Positions 1 through 5,471 of a stretch of 11,158 nt of DNA are shown here, one piece after another. The notes under the pieces are model-generated. The model was not told where the DNA came from. It saw only the letters and a list, made by a program, of their open reading frames with translations, and did no database searches. This DNA is from UMGS1649 sp045637095 (lineage in GTDB: Bacteria > Bacillota > Clostridia > TANB77 > CAG-465): positions 1 to 11,158 of the forward strand of contig JAZTYX010000067.1 in assembly GCA_045637095.1 (NCBI GenBank), in the 5' to 3' direction. A program made the position numbers and the translations under genes. The first letter of the stretch is position 1. The number at the start of each line of letters is the position of its first letter.

Positions 1-967
1 CTGTCTTTCCATCGTCTTCCATATCTTTAGCACCAACATTTGTAAATGTTCCGCCGTTTACTGTTAATTTACCAGTTCCTTTTACCCATACTGCCATTGA
101 ATAATCATTTGTTAGACAAGCACTGTCGATTTTTCCATCACCTTCGATAGTTAAATCTCCTCCTGTTACAACCATGAATATTCCATTTCCTTCAGTATCT
201 TTTTTTGCTGTTAATGTTTTACCATTTAAATTTACTGTAACTTTTTTAGCTACTTCTATTCCTGTAGTTAAATCTATGTTAGCTAATAACTTAATTGTAT
301 CGCCATCTTTAGCTGCCGCAAAAGCTGCTTCTAAACTTTCATATTTAGTTTCACCAACTAATGCTACATCTTTACTTATTATTTCAGTATCTTTAGCATC
401 TTCTGGATTTGTTATTTCTGTATTTGTGTCTACATTAGTGTTTACTTCTACTTTAGCTCCATCATCTGTAAAACTAAAATCGAAAGATAAAGCTGGTACT
501 ATGAATTTTTTATTTGTTTTATCATATTTAGCACCATCTGTTACTGAACCTTCATCTACATTTCCATCATATGGAACTTCGATTGTTTTCATTTCTCCAT
601 CTACAAAGAAAATATGTAGACTTTCTTCAATTTCTTCTATTTCCTTTTCAGATGTAACTGCTGTTACACTTGTTCCAGAAACTTTATACCAAGTTGCACC
701 ATTATAATAGTATGGTGTAACTGTATCCAAGTCATTAAGTTCGTTGCCTAATGCAACCCAAACTTTTGATTCGTTTATTCCTGAGTTAAACACAAGATCT
801 GCAGTCATTACTGTAGTAGGATCAAATCTAGTTGACCCATATATAAGTGCGCCTGTATCTCCATATTGTTCTGTTGTCTCTAGTACTGTAGCAGCAAAAC
901 ATGAAGGGATTAAAAACAATCCTAAAGCAGCAATTATACAAAGTTTAGTTAATATTTTGCTCTTCAT
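1..967 (-). CDS. Secreted surface protein with beta-helix-like region, 3' end cut by window
   Basis: The first 322 residues of a protein that runs off the left edge. It starts at the ATG at 967, preceded by AAGGAGG at 977-983, which overlaps the stop codon of the upstream InlB-repeat gene, so the two are probably co-transcribed and translationally coupled. Residues 1-25 form a signal peptide: a basic start, a hydrophobic core, and likely signal peptidase I cleavage after SCFA. Residues 26-200 are acidic and rich in Thr and Val, with no recognised domain. From about 203 the sequence (ESLEAAFAAAKDGDTIKLL, then VTVNLNGKTL, GGDLTIEGDGKI, GTGKLTVNGGTF) has the rhythm of right-handed beta-helix, pectate-lyase-like regions common in surface proteins of gut Firmicutes. 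The role is unknown; adhesion or cell-envelope display is inferred. The anchor, if any, lies outside the window. Confidence 0.85.
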   Translation of the reverse strand, partial: MKSKILTKLCIIAALGLFLIPSCFAATVLETTEQYGDTGALIYGSTRFDPTTVMTADLVFNSGINESKVWVALGNELNDLDTVTPYYYNGATWYKVSGTSVTAVTSEKEIEEIEESLHIFFVDGEMKTIEVPYDGNVDEGSVTDGAKYDKTNKKFIVPALSFDFSFTDDGAKVEVNTNVDTNTEITNPEDAKDTEIISKDVALVGETKYESLEAAFAAAKDGDTIKLLANIDLTTGIEVAKKVTVNLNGKTLTAKKDTEGNGIFMVVTGGDLTIEGDGKIDSACLTNDYSMAVWVKGTGKLTVNGGTFTNVGAKDMEDDGKT

Positions 968-981
968 ATTAGTTTACCTCC

Positions 982-2118
982 TTAATTAACTTTAATATTT
1001 TTTAATGTCTTAACTGTATCTGCCATTGTTACCCAACCTGAAGCTGGTATGTTTCTTGTTACTGTCTTTCCTTGTGTATCCACTACATCAGCTGTTCCAG
1101 CAACATATTTACCGTTTTTAACAATATATATTCTTACTTGTGGTAATAATCCGCCTTCTATTTTAACAGACTTCCAAGTTATTACATCTTTCTTTTCCCA
1201 TTTAGCTGTAAGTGTTATGTTCTTTGTTATCTTTGTTGAGAAATCAAATTTTGTACTTCCATTATACCAACCTAAGAATGTATAACCACTTCTAGATGGA
1301 TTAGATGGTTTAGCAACTGTTTTACCTTTTTCTACGGATTTGCTTGTTACTTTATTGCTATATCCATAATTGAATTTAACTGTATACTTAGTTACTGTTG
1401 GTTTATTATCTTCTGCTTTAGTCTCTTCTTCTGTCCATTTAGCTGTAAGTGTTGTATCTACTGTTATTGGTGTAGAAAAATCAAAAGCTGTTTCTCCTAT
1501 ATACCATCCATTAAATGTGTAACCACTTCTTGTTGGCTTTTCAGGTTCTATAGCAAGTTTATTTTCTTCTATTGTTTGACTTGCCACTTCACTTCCACCG
1601 TTTGAATCAAATTTAACTGTATACGTTAACGTTGTTTCTGGTTCAGGAAGCCTTGCATCACTATTTTCACTCCAAATAGCAGTTATAACTATATCTTCTG
1701 TTATTGGGTTGGAAAAATCGAATTTAACGCCATCATAATACCAACCTTCAAATGTATACCCTTCTTTTACTGGATCTGCTGGTTTTAATACACCGTTGTC
1801 TTTTTCAACTTTAATAACAATGTCTTTTAATCCATTACCTGTACTAAATGTAACATCACATGTATTATCCATTAAAGTTGTAAACAGCCAACCTAAAAAC
1901 ATAGAAACAATTACTATTATTATTAAAATAACAATTTTAGCAAACTTGTTTTCTTTCTTTTCTTCTATTTTCTTATTAGTTTTAGATTCTGTTTTTTTCT
2001 TGACATCAGCTGCCGGCTTTTTCTTAGTTTCAGTATCTGCTGTCACTTTCTTAACCTCAGCAGTTGCCTTCTTATCTGCCTTAGTCGTAGGCTTTTTCTT
2101 AACCTCTTCTTCTTTCAT
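982..2118 (-). CDS. Membrane-anchored InlB-repeat surface protein with lysine-rich cytoplasmic tail
   Basis: 378 residues, with AGGAGG at 2125-2130 six bases before the ATG. Residues 1-58 are lysine-rich and low in complexity (KKKP, VKK, TETKKK) and should stay in the cytoplasm. A single hydrophobic segment at about 59-82 acts as an uncleaved signal anchor. Outside are three InlB-type (Listeria-Bacteroides, Flg_new) repeats at about 86-149, 165-228 and 244-307, each with the core GYTFxGWY, then FDFS and a closing TAxW. Residues 310-378 form a separate C-terminal region that I do not recognise. There is no LPXTG motif, so anchoring is through the N-terminal segment. Such repeats are beta-grasp modules used as spacers or ligand-binding units in surface proteins; the ligand is unknown. 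It sits 14 bases upstream of the next surface-protein gene and has its own candidate promoter. Confidence 0.9.
   Translation of the reverse strand: MKEEEVKKKPTTKADKKATAEVKKVTADTETKKKPAADVKKKTESKTNKKIEEKKENKFAKIVILIIIVIVSMFLGWLFTTLMDNTCDVTFSTGNGLKDIVIKVEKDNGVLKPADPVKEGYTFEGWYYDGVKFDFSNPITEDIVITAIWSENSDARLPEPETTLTYTVKFDSNGGSEVASQTIEENKLAIEPEKPTRSGYTFNGWYIGETAFDFSTPITVDTTLTAKWTEEETKAEDNKPTVTKYTVKFNYGYSNKVTSKSVEKGKTVAKPSNPSRSGYTFLGWYNGSTKFDFSTKITKNITLTAKWEKKDVITWKSVKIEGGLLPQVRIYIVKNGKYVAGTADVVDTQGKTVTRNIPASGWVTMADTVKTLKNIKVN
1198..1863 (-). repeat. Three InlB-type repeats encoded in tandem
   Basis: This segment encodes three copies of an approximately 64-residue InlB-type repeat joined by linkers of about 15 residues. 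The GYTFxGWY core begins at residues 120, 199 and 278 of the host protein, an exact 79-residue (237-base) period. Copies 2 and 3 are closest to each other (RSGYTFxGWY, FDFST, TLTAKW); copy 1 is more diverged (EGYTFEGWYYDG, ending in TAIW). Confidence 0.85.
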
Positions 2119-2144
2119 ATTTTTCCTCCTTTTTTCTTACCGTC

Positions 2145-2173
2145 ATTATATAACAATTATATACTAAAGTCTA
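2145..2173 (-). promoter_or_regulatory. Candidate promoter for the two surface-protein genes
   Basis: On the minus strand, TAGACT (2168-2173) lies 17 bases before TATAAT (2145-2150), which places transcription start near 2138, just upstream of the AGGAGG of the InlB-repeat gene. A second possible pair overlaps it: TTGTCA (2181-2186) and TATAAT (2156-2161) with a 19-base spacer. I favour the first for its spacing. The upstream gene ends at a terminator, so a promoter is needed here. Confidence 0.6.
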
Positions 2174-2218
2174 TCTTTTTTGACAAATTGGTAATTTTTT
2201 CTTGTTATGTTTCACAAA

Positions 2219-2252
2219 CAAAAAAATGTACTGTTTTTTCACAGTACATTTT
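2219..2252 (-). terminator. Intrinsic terminator after the small membrane protein gene
   Basis: A 12-base-pair stem (arms 2241-2252 and 2223-2234, core ATGTACTGT/ACAGTACAT) has a six-base loop and is followed on the minus strand by a run of T. It lies directly after the stop of the membrane protein gene at 2260 and separates the rpmF-prfB block from the surface-protein genes. The A-run and T-run on either side could also let it work on the plus strand, but no plus-strand gene needs it. Confidence 0.85.
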
Positions 2253-2259
2253 ATATATT

Positions 2260-2589
2260 TTATTTAATTTTAGAACTCTTTTTATCCTTCTTTTTTCTTA
2301 TAACATATCTAATTAAATACGTAACTCCCGCCACGACATTATATATAACTAACAAGTCTATACAACTTCCCATGTTATATAACAAGTTTATTGGAATTAT
2401 AAAAGCTATAGATGTTAGGATTAAGCTTATTAATACATCCCACTTTTCATTCATAAGTACTATTGCTATATATATCACTGGGAATATTATATATATTCCA
2501 TCTAATATATTTTTACCACCTTGCATTGCACATACAAGTAGCGCTATAAATATAGCTGGTAGTACTATTCTCAATATTCTTCTAATCAT
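2260..2589 (-). CDS. Small four-segment membrane protein, unknown function
   Basis: 109 residues from the ATG at 2589. I chose this start because GAGG at 2597-2600 sits seven bases before it, whereas the in-frame ATG at 2613 lies inside prfB and has no ribosome binding site. Four hydrophobic stretches are visible, at about 5-22, 31-47, 50-70 and 78-95, with a strongly basic C-terminus (RKKKDKKSSKIK) expected to face the cytoplasm. I see no catalytic motif and do not recognise the family. The ribosome binding site overlaps the prfB stop codon at 2600-2602, so it is probably translated in step with prfB as the last gene of that transcript; a terminator follows at once. A link to release factor function cannot be inferred from position alone. 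Confidence 0.75.
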   Translation of the reverse strand: MIRRILRIVLPAIFIALLVCAMQGGKNILDGIYIIFPVIYIAIVLMNEKWDVLISLILTSIAFIIPINLLYNMGSCIDLLVIYNVVAGVTYLIRYVIRKKKDKKSSKIK

Positions 2590-2599
2590 ATGTATACCT

Positions 2600-3703
2600 C
2601 TACTTCTTAGCATTCATTTTAAGATATTCAGATATGAATAAATCTAAATCTCCGTCCATAACACCTTGCACATTACCCATTTCTGCGTTTGTTCTATGAT
2701 CTTTAACAAGACTATAAGGACAAAATACATAAGAACGTATTTGGCTTCCCCATCCATTTTCTGAAAGTTCGCCTTTTATTTCTTTAAGTTTTTCTTGAGA
2801 TTTATCTAGTTCATATTGATAAAGTTTTGCTTTAAGCATCTTCATACAAGTTTCTCTATTTTGTATTTGAGAACGTTCTGTTTGGCAAGCTACAACTATA
2901 CCTGTTGGTATATGTTTAATTCTTACTGCAGAGTCTGTTTTATTAACATGTTGTCCACCTGCGCCACTTGCTCTATATGTTCCAACTTCTAAATCTTCAG
3001 ATTTAATTTCTACTTCTATATCATCTTCTATTTCAGGCATTACATCTACAGCCGCAAATGAAGTATGTCTTCTTTTATTTGCATCAAACGGAGATATTCT
3101 AACAAGTCTATGAACACCTTTTTCTGCTTTTAGATATCCATAAGCATACATTCCTTTTACTCCAAACGTAACACTCTTAATTCCTGCTTCATCGCCTTCT
3201 TGCATATCGTACAAAGCGTATTCAAAGCCTGAACGTTCAGCCCATCTTGTATACATTCTATTTAACATTTCTGCCCAATCTTGAGACTCTGTTCCCCCCG
3301 CGCCTGCATGTATAGTTACAATTGCATTTAGTGTGTCATATTCTTCTGCTAAAAGAGAAGATACTTCTAGTTTTTCTATTTTACTTTCTAAACCTTCTAT
3401 TTCTTTTTCTAATTCAGATTTTATACTTTCATCCATTTCTTCTTTTAGAAGTTCATATGAAACTGAAGCGTTTTCTACTACATCTGCTACTTTATAGTAC
3501 GCAGCAAGAGCTACCTTTAAGTCTTTTATTTCTTTTAGAACAGTACCACTTGACTTAGCATCATCCCAAAATCCAGTTGCTAAAGTCTTTTCTTCTAAAG
3601 ACTTTAATTCTTGTTCTTTAGTTTCAATTTTTAATGTAGCTTTAATCTCATTTAATCTTTTTATATATTCTTCTAGACTATATTTAATTTCTGTTAGCTC
3701 CAT
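2600..3703 (-). CDS. prfB: Peptide chain release factor 2
   Basis: A 367-residue class I release factor. It recognises UGA and UAA stop codons in the ribosomal A site and triggers hydrolysis of peptidyl-tRNA. The N-terminal helical domain covers about 1-115 (coiled-coil-like, Glu/Lys rich). The codon-recognition loop SPF at 204-206 marks it as RF2 rather than RF1. The universal GGQ catalytic loop is at 249-251 within RASGAGGQHVN, followed by WGSQIRSYVF at about 318-327 and VKDHRTN. Length matches the family. The start at 3703 has GGGAGG just upstream and lies inside the 3' end of the pseudouridine synthase gene (20-base overlap), so translation is probably coupled. The frame is open throughout: the CUU-UGA programmed frameshift site found near codon 25 in many bacteria is absent. 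Confidence 0.98.
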   Translation of the reverse strand: MELTEIKYSLEEYIKRLNEIKATLKIETKEQELKSLEEKTLATGFWDDAKSSGTVLKEIKDLKVALAAYYKVADVVENASVSYELLKEEMDESIKSELEKEIEGLESKIEKLEVSSLLAEEYDTLNAIVTIHAGAGGTESQDWAEMLNRMYTRWAERSGFEYALYDMQEGDEAGIKSVTFGVKGMYAYGYLKAEKGVHRLVRISPFDANKRRHTSFAAVDVMPEIEDDIEVEIKSEDLEVGTYRASGAGGQHVNKTDSAVRIKHIPTGIVVACQTERSQIQNRETCMKMLKAKLYQYELDKSQEKLKEIKGELSENGWGSQIRSYVFCPYSLVKDHRTNAEMGNVQGVMDGDLDLFISEYLKMNAKK

Positions 3704-4370
3704 CTATATCCTCCCATATACCATTTTTATCTGGCATAGCATTAAACTCCATTATATCATCTTTAGTAGGGTGAATGAACTTAAGTGAACATGCAAATAG
3801 CGCAAGTTCTCCCTTAGTTCCACCATACTTAACATCTCCAAATAACGGATGCCCAATATTGCTCATTTGTACTCTTATTTGGTGATGACGACCAGTATGT
3901 AGTTTAATTCTAACATATGTATATTCTTTACCTTTATAACTAGTATTCCCTATTACCGTATAATCTAAAGAGGCAAGTTTAGCACCTTTTTTATTTTCCG
4001 ATACAACACTACTTGTATTTGTTCTTTCATCTTTGTACAAATAGTTTTCTAGATGTCCTGCGCCTTCTAATTTTCCTTCAACTGCTGCTACATATTCTTT
4101 CTTGAAGTCACCATTACGTATAGCTTCAGAAAGTCTGCTTGCACCTTTAGAAGTTCTAGCAAACACCATTACACCTTCAGTCATACGATCTAATCTATGT
4201 ACTAATCCTAGGAACACTTCTCCTGGTTTGTTATATTTTTCTTTTATATATGCTTTAACCAAAGTTAGCATATCTATATCTCCAGTTTTATCTGCTTGAG
4301 ATGGAATACCTGCTGGTTTTATTACTACTATTGAGTGGTTATCTTCATATATTACTTTCAAATCTTTCAT
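3684..4370 (-). CDS. RluA-family RNA pseudouridine synthase
   Basis: 228 residues from the ATG at 4370, chosen because GAGG at 4377-4380 is six bases upstream; the in-frame ATG at 4382 has no such site. The enzyme should isomerise specific uridines to pseudouridine in ribosomal or transfer RNA in the cytoplasm. The signature VHRLDRMTEGVMVFART is at about 57-73, with catalytic Asp at 61. Other family landmarks are VIKPAGIPSQ (19-28), LHTGRHHQIRVQ and GHPLFGDVKYGG. The usual SG after HRLDRxT is EG here. There is no N-terminal S4 domain, so it belongs to the short stand-alone group; the target uridine cannot be named from sequence. A terminator hairpin sits directly before its ribosome binding site, so expression may rely on read-through from rpmF. 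It overlaps prfB by 20 bases. Confidence 0.93.
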   Translation of the reverse strand: MKDLKVIYEDNHSIVVIKPAGIPSQADKTGDIDMLTLVKAYIKEKYNKPGEVFLGLVHRLDRMTEGVMVFARTSKGASRLSEAIRNGDFKKEYVAAVEGKLEGAGHLENYLYKDERTNTSSVVSENKKGAKLASLDYTVIGNTSYKGKEYTYVRIKLHTGRHHQIRVQMSNIGHPLFGDVKYGGTKGELALFACSLKFIHPTKDDIMEFNAMPDKNGIWEDIDGANRN

Positions 4371-4382
4371 ATTATTCCTCAT

Positions 4383-4410
4383 AAAAGTAAAACCCCACGT
4401 TACGTGAGGT
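4383..4410 (-). terminator. Terminator or attenuator between rpmF and the pseudouridine synthase gene
   Basis: On the minus strand ACCTCACG (4403-4410), a three-base loop and CGTGGGGT (4392-4399) form an eight-pair stem with one G-T wobble, followed by TTTTACTTTT. It lies six bases beyond the rpmF stop. Its T-tract ends only a few bases before the ribosome binding site of the next gene. Confidence 0.8.
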
Positions 4411-4415
4411 CTATC

Positions 4416-4610
4416 TTACTTTTCTTCTTTTTTAGTTTTGATTTCTACTACTTGTCTTTTATTATATTTTCCGCAAGCAGGACATGCTTTATGTGGAAGT
4501 ATTGTTTCTCCACAAGCTTCACATGTAGCTAATGATTTTTCTTCTAATTTCCATGTAGAACGGCGAAGACCTGTTCTAGCTTTTGACCATCTTCTTTTTG
4601 GTTGTGCCAT
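4416..4610 (-). CDS. rpmF: 50S ribosomal protein L32
   Basis: A 64-residue small basic ribosomal protein of the large subunit. It has the typical L32 opening MAQPKRRWSKARTGLRRS followed by a zinc ribbon with Cys at 30, 33, 43 and 46 (CEAC then CPAC), so this is the zinc-binding form. The tail is Lys/Glu rich. The start at 4610 is preceded by AAAGGAGG at about 4619-4626. It has its own strong promoter about 60-85 bases upstream and a terminator just after the stop, so it can be made as a short, abundant transcript. The yceD-type gene that often precedes rpmF in bacteria is absent; the upstream neighbour is the type III toxin gene. Confidence 0.97.
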   Translation of the reverse strand: MAQPKRRWSKARTGLRRSTWKLEEKSLATCEACGETILPHKACPACGKYNKRQVVEIKTKKEEK

Positions 4611-4667
4611 TTCTATTCCCTCCTTTAAGCGAACACATAATGCCCGAGATTATCTTATTACCCGTAT

Positions 4668-4696
4668 ATTATATAGCACGAGTTAAATATTGTCAA
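4668..4696 (-). promoter_or_regulatory. Strong housekeeping promoter of rpmF
   Basis: On the minus strand a perfect TTGACA (4691-4696) and a perfect TATAAT (4668-4673) are separated by exactly 17 bases. Transcription should start near 4661, leaving a leader of about 50 bases before the rpmF ATG. An imperfect palindrome (4696-4726) touches the upstream edge of the -35 box. Confidence 0.9.
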
Positions 4697-4726
4697 GTGA
4701 TTTTTATTAAAGTTATAAAATTCACT
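4696..4726. other. Imperfect palindrome abutting the rpmF promoter
   Basis: Arms 4696-4707 and 4715-4726 are complementary at 11 of 12 positions around a seven-base loop. On the minus strand no T-run follows, so it is a poor intrinsic terminator for the toxin gene ending at 4738. It could protect the 3' end of the toxin transcript, or be an operator overlapping the rpmF -35 region. The function is not established. Confidence 0.4.
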
Positions 4727-4737
4727 GTCAAATTCAA

Positions 4738-5208
4738 TTACATATTTAAAAGTGTATTTTTCATTTCAATGATATCATAAAATGGTATTGGTATTCCTTG
4801 ATTCGCCAATTCTATTACTAATTTAGACTTATATAAAATTTCCGCCTTTAAGTTTTCTGATATTTCTACATCTTGTCCATTTGTTTTATATTTATCTTCT
4901 ATATACTCTAACTTAGTTGGGAACATATTTTGAATTAAAAATACTCTTTCTTTTCCTAGTACTTTACCAAACACAAAGTTATAAACATTTTTTCTTGTTT
5001 TTCTTTTATTTTCATATATCTTTTTATATTTCTCTACTTTACTAGATATAGGTACAAACCATATTATTTCTCTATGTCTTGGATCTGAAAAACAAAAATA
5101 ACAAGGCCTCTTATTTCCATTCTCTTTATTTTGCATTAACTCATATTGATTAAATACTTCAAAGAATTCTTCTTTTATAAAATAAAATTTACCGTTTTCT
5201 ATCTCCAT
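4738..5208 (-). CDS. cptN: Type III toxin-antitoxin endoribonuclease toxin, CptN/ToxN type
   Basis: A 156-residue protein resembling CptN/ToxN/AbiQ toxins. These are cytoplasmic sequence-specific endoribonucleases that cut cellular and phage mRNA at A-rich sites and are held inactive by a processed repeat RNA. Visible landmarks are GKFYFIKEEFF at 6-16, LMQNKENGNKRPCYFCF at 24-40, IIWFVPISSKVEKY at 48-61 and FLIQNMFP at 90-97. VPISSK matches the position of the catalytic Thr/Ser-bearing PLTSPK segment of ToxN by my recollection of the family; the exact catalytic residues are inferred. Start 5208 has AAGGGG at 5214-5219. The gene follows an antitoxin RNA with two tandem repeats and a terminator, the hallmark order of type III systems. 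Read-through of that terminator would set the toxin level. The length fits the family. Confidence 0.87.
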   Translation of the reverse strand: MEIENGKFYFIKEEFFEVFNQYELMQNKENGNKRPCYFCFSDPRHREIIWFVPISSKVEKYKKIYENKRKTRKNVYNFVFGKVLGKERVFLIQNMFPTKLEYIEDKYKTNGQDVEISENLKAEILYKSKLVIELANQGIPIPFYDIIEMKNTLLNM

Positions 5209-5225
5209 TATTACCCCTTATAGAT

Positions 5226-5255
5226 AAGAAAATCTATCCCTTACGGGATAGATTT
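5226..5255 (-). terminator. Terminator between antitoxin repeats and toxin gene
   Basis: An 11-pair perfect stem (arms AAATCTATCCC at 5245-5255 and GGGATAGATTT at 5230-5240) with a GTAA loop, followed by TTCTT on the minus strand. The short T-run suggests partial termination. This is as expected in type III systems, where most transcripts give only antitoxin RNA and some read through into the toxin, which starts 17 bases further on. Confidence 0.88.
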
Positions 5256-5262
5256 CTAATTT

Positions 5263-5359
5263 GTTCACCTACGCATTTATTGTTCGCAAGTAGGGTTGCG
5301 AATCACATTTCGTCCACTTGTGCATTTATACCCCGCCAACAAGGTGGCGACTAACATTT
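5263..5359 (-). repeat. Two tandem antitoxin repeats with covarying pseudoknots
   Basis: Unit 1 is 5359-5311 and unit 2 is 5310-5263. Hairpin stems are CGCCA/TGGCG (5345-5349 with 5334-5338) and TTCGCAA/TTGCGAA (5296-5302 with 5283-5289). Loops are CCTTGT (5339-5344) and CCCTAC (5290-5295). Loop bases CTTGT pair with ACAAG at 5317-5321, and CCTAC pairs with GTAGG at 5268-5272. In both units the partner starts 18 positions beyond the loop end. One stem pair and three pseudoknot pairs change in a compensatory way between units. Confidence 0.9.
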
Positions 5360-5360
5360 A

Positions 5361-5386
5361 TACTAGTACCTTTCAGTACCATTAGT
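5361..5386. other. Inverted repeat at the start of the antitoxin transcript
   Basis: Reading the minus strand, TACTA (5383-5387) and TAGTA (5361-5365) are complementary, and two GTAC blocks (5376-5379 and 5366-5369) flank a TGAAAG loop. In addition, ACTAA at 5382-5386 is complementary to TTAGT at 5350-5354 at the start of repeat unit 1. It could be a 5' partial antitoxin unit or an operator just downstream of the promoter. Confidence 0.4.
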
Positions 5387-5395
5387 ATTATATTC

Positions 5396-5425
5396 ATTAT
5401 ACCCTAGCAAATATAGAATTGTCAA
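5396..5425 (-). promoter_or_regulatory. Promoter of the type III toxin-antitoxin module
   Basis: A perfect TTGACA (5420-5425) and a perfect TATAAT (5396-5401) are separated by 18 bases on the minus strand. Transcription should begin near 5389, just before the antitoxin repeats. It sits about 46 bases beyond the copA stop, giving the module independent, strong transcription. No clear terminator is visible between copA and this promoter. Confidence 0.88.
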
Positions 5426-5471
5426 CTAAAACATCCACATTCGGCAAAACTAGTGTTTTTTCGACAACATA

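Larger units (their letters stand above)
5226..5389 (-). ncRNA. cptI: Type III antitoxin RNA, CptI/ToxI type
   Basis: A non-coding RNA starting near 5389 (start inferred from the promoter at 5396-5425) and ending at the terminator at 5226-5255. It holds two tandem repeats of 49 and 48 bases (5311-5359 and 5263-5310). Each repeat begins with AAATG, then a hairpin with a six-base loop, then a second AAATG, then a segment complementary to the loop. In such systems the toxin cuts the precursor into single repeats, which fold as pseudoknots and wrap the toxin into an inactive assembly. I see the repeats, hairpins, loop complementarity and downstream toxin directly; processing and inhibition are inferred from the family. 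The first 30 bases hold a further inverted repeat and may be a decayed partial unit. Confidence 0.85.

Noticed and set aside
895..910. Lipoprotein signal (LIPSC) in the protein at the left edge
   Set aside because: Pro at the -2 position does not fit the lipobox; cleavage by signal peptidase I after SCFA is more likely, though a lipoprotein is not fully excluded.
1636..1650. LPEPE at residues 157-161 of the InlB-repeat protein as a sortase signal
   Set aside because: It is internal, lacks the Thr-Gly of LPXTG, and no hydrophobic helix and basic tail follow it.
174..2167. Plus-strand open frames over the two surface-protein genes
   Set aside because: They are antisense shadows with low-complexity Ser/Leu/Phe/Val content and no family likeness, while the minus-strand frames have ribosome binding sites, signal segments and recognisable repeats.
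5263..5359. Tandem repeats taken as a small CRISPR array
   Set aside because: Only two directly adjoining units without unique spacers, a promoter and terminator around them, and a type III toxin gene downstream; the antitoxin RNA reading explains all of it.
5361..5387. FapR-like operator (TTAGTACC-type palindrome)
   Set aside because: The arms only partly match and the spacing is wrong; no fatty acid synthesis gene is near.
5430..5471. Terminator directly after copA
   Set aside because: Only a five-pair AAAAC/GTTTT hairpin with no following T-run on the minus strand; too weak to call.
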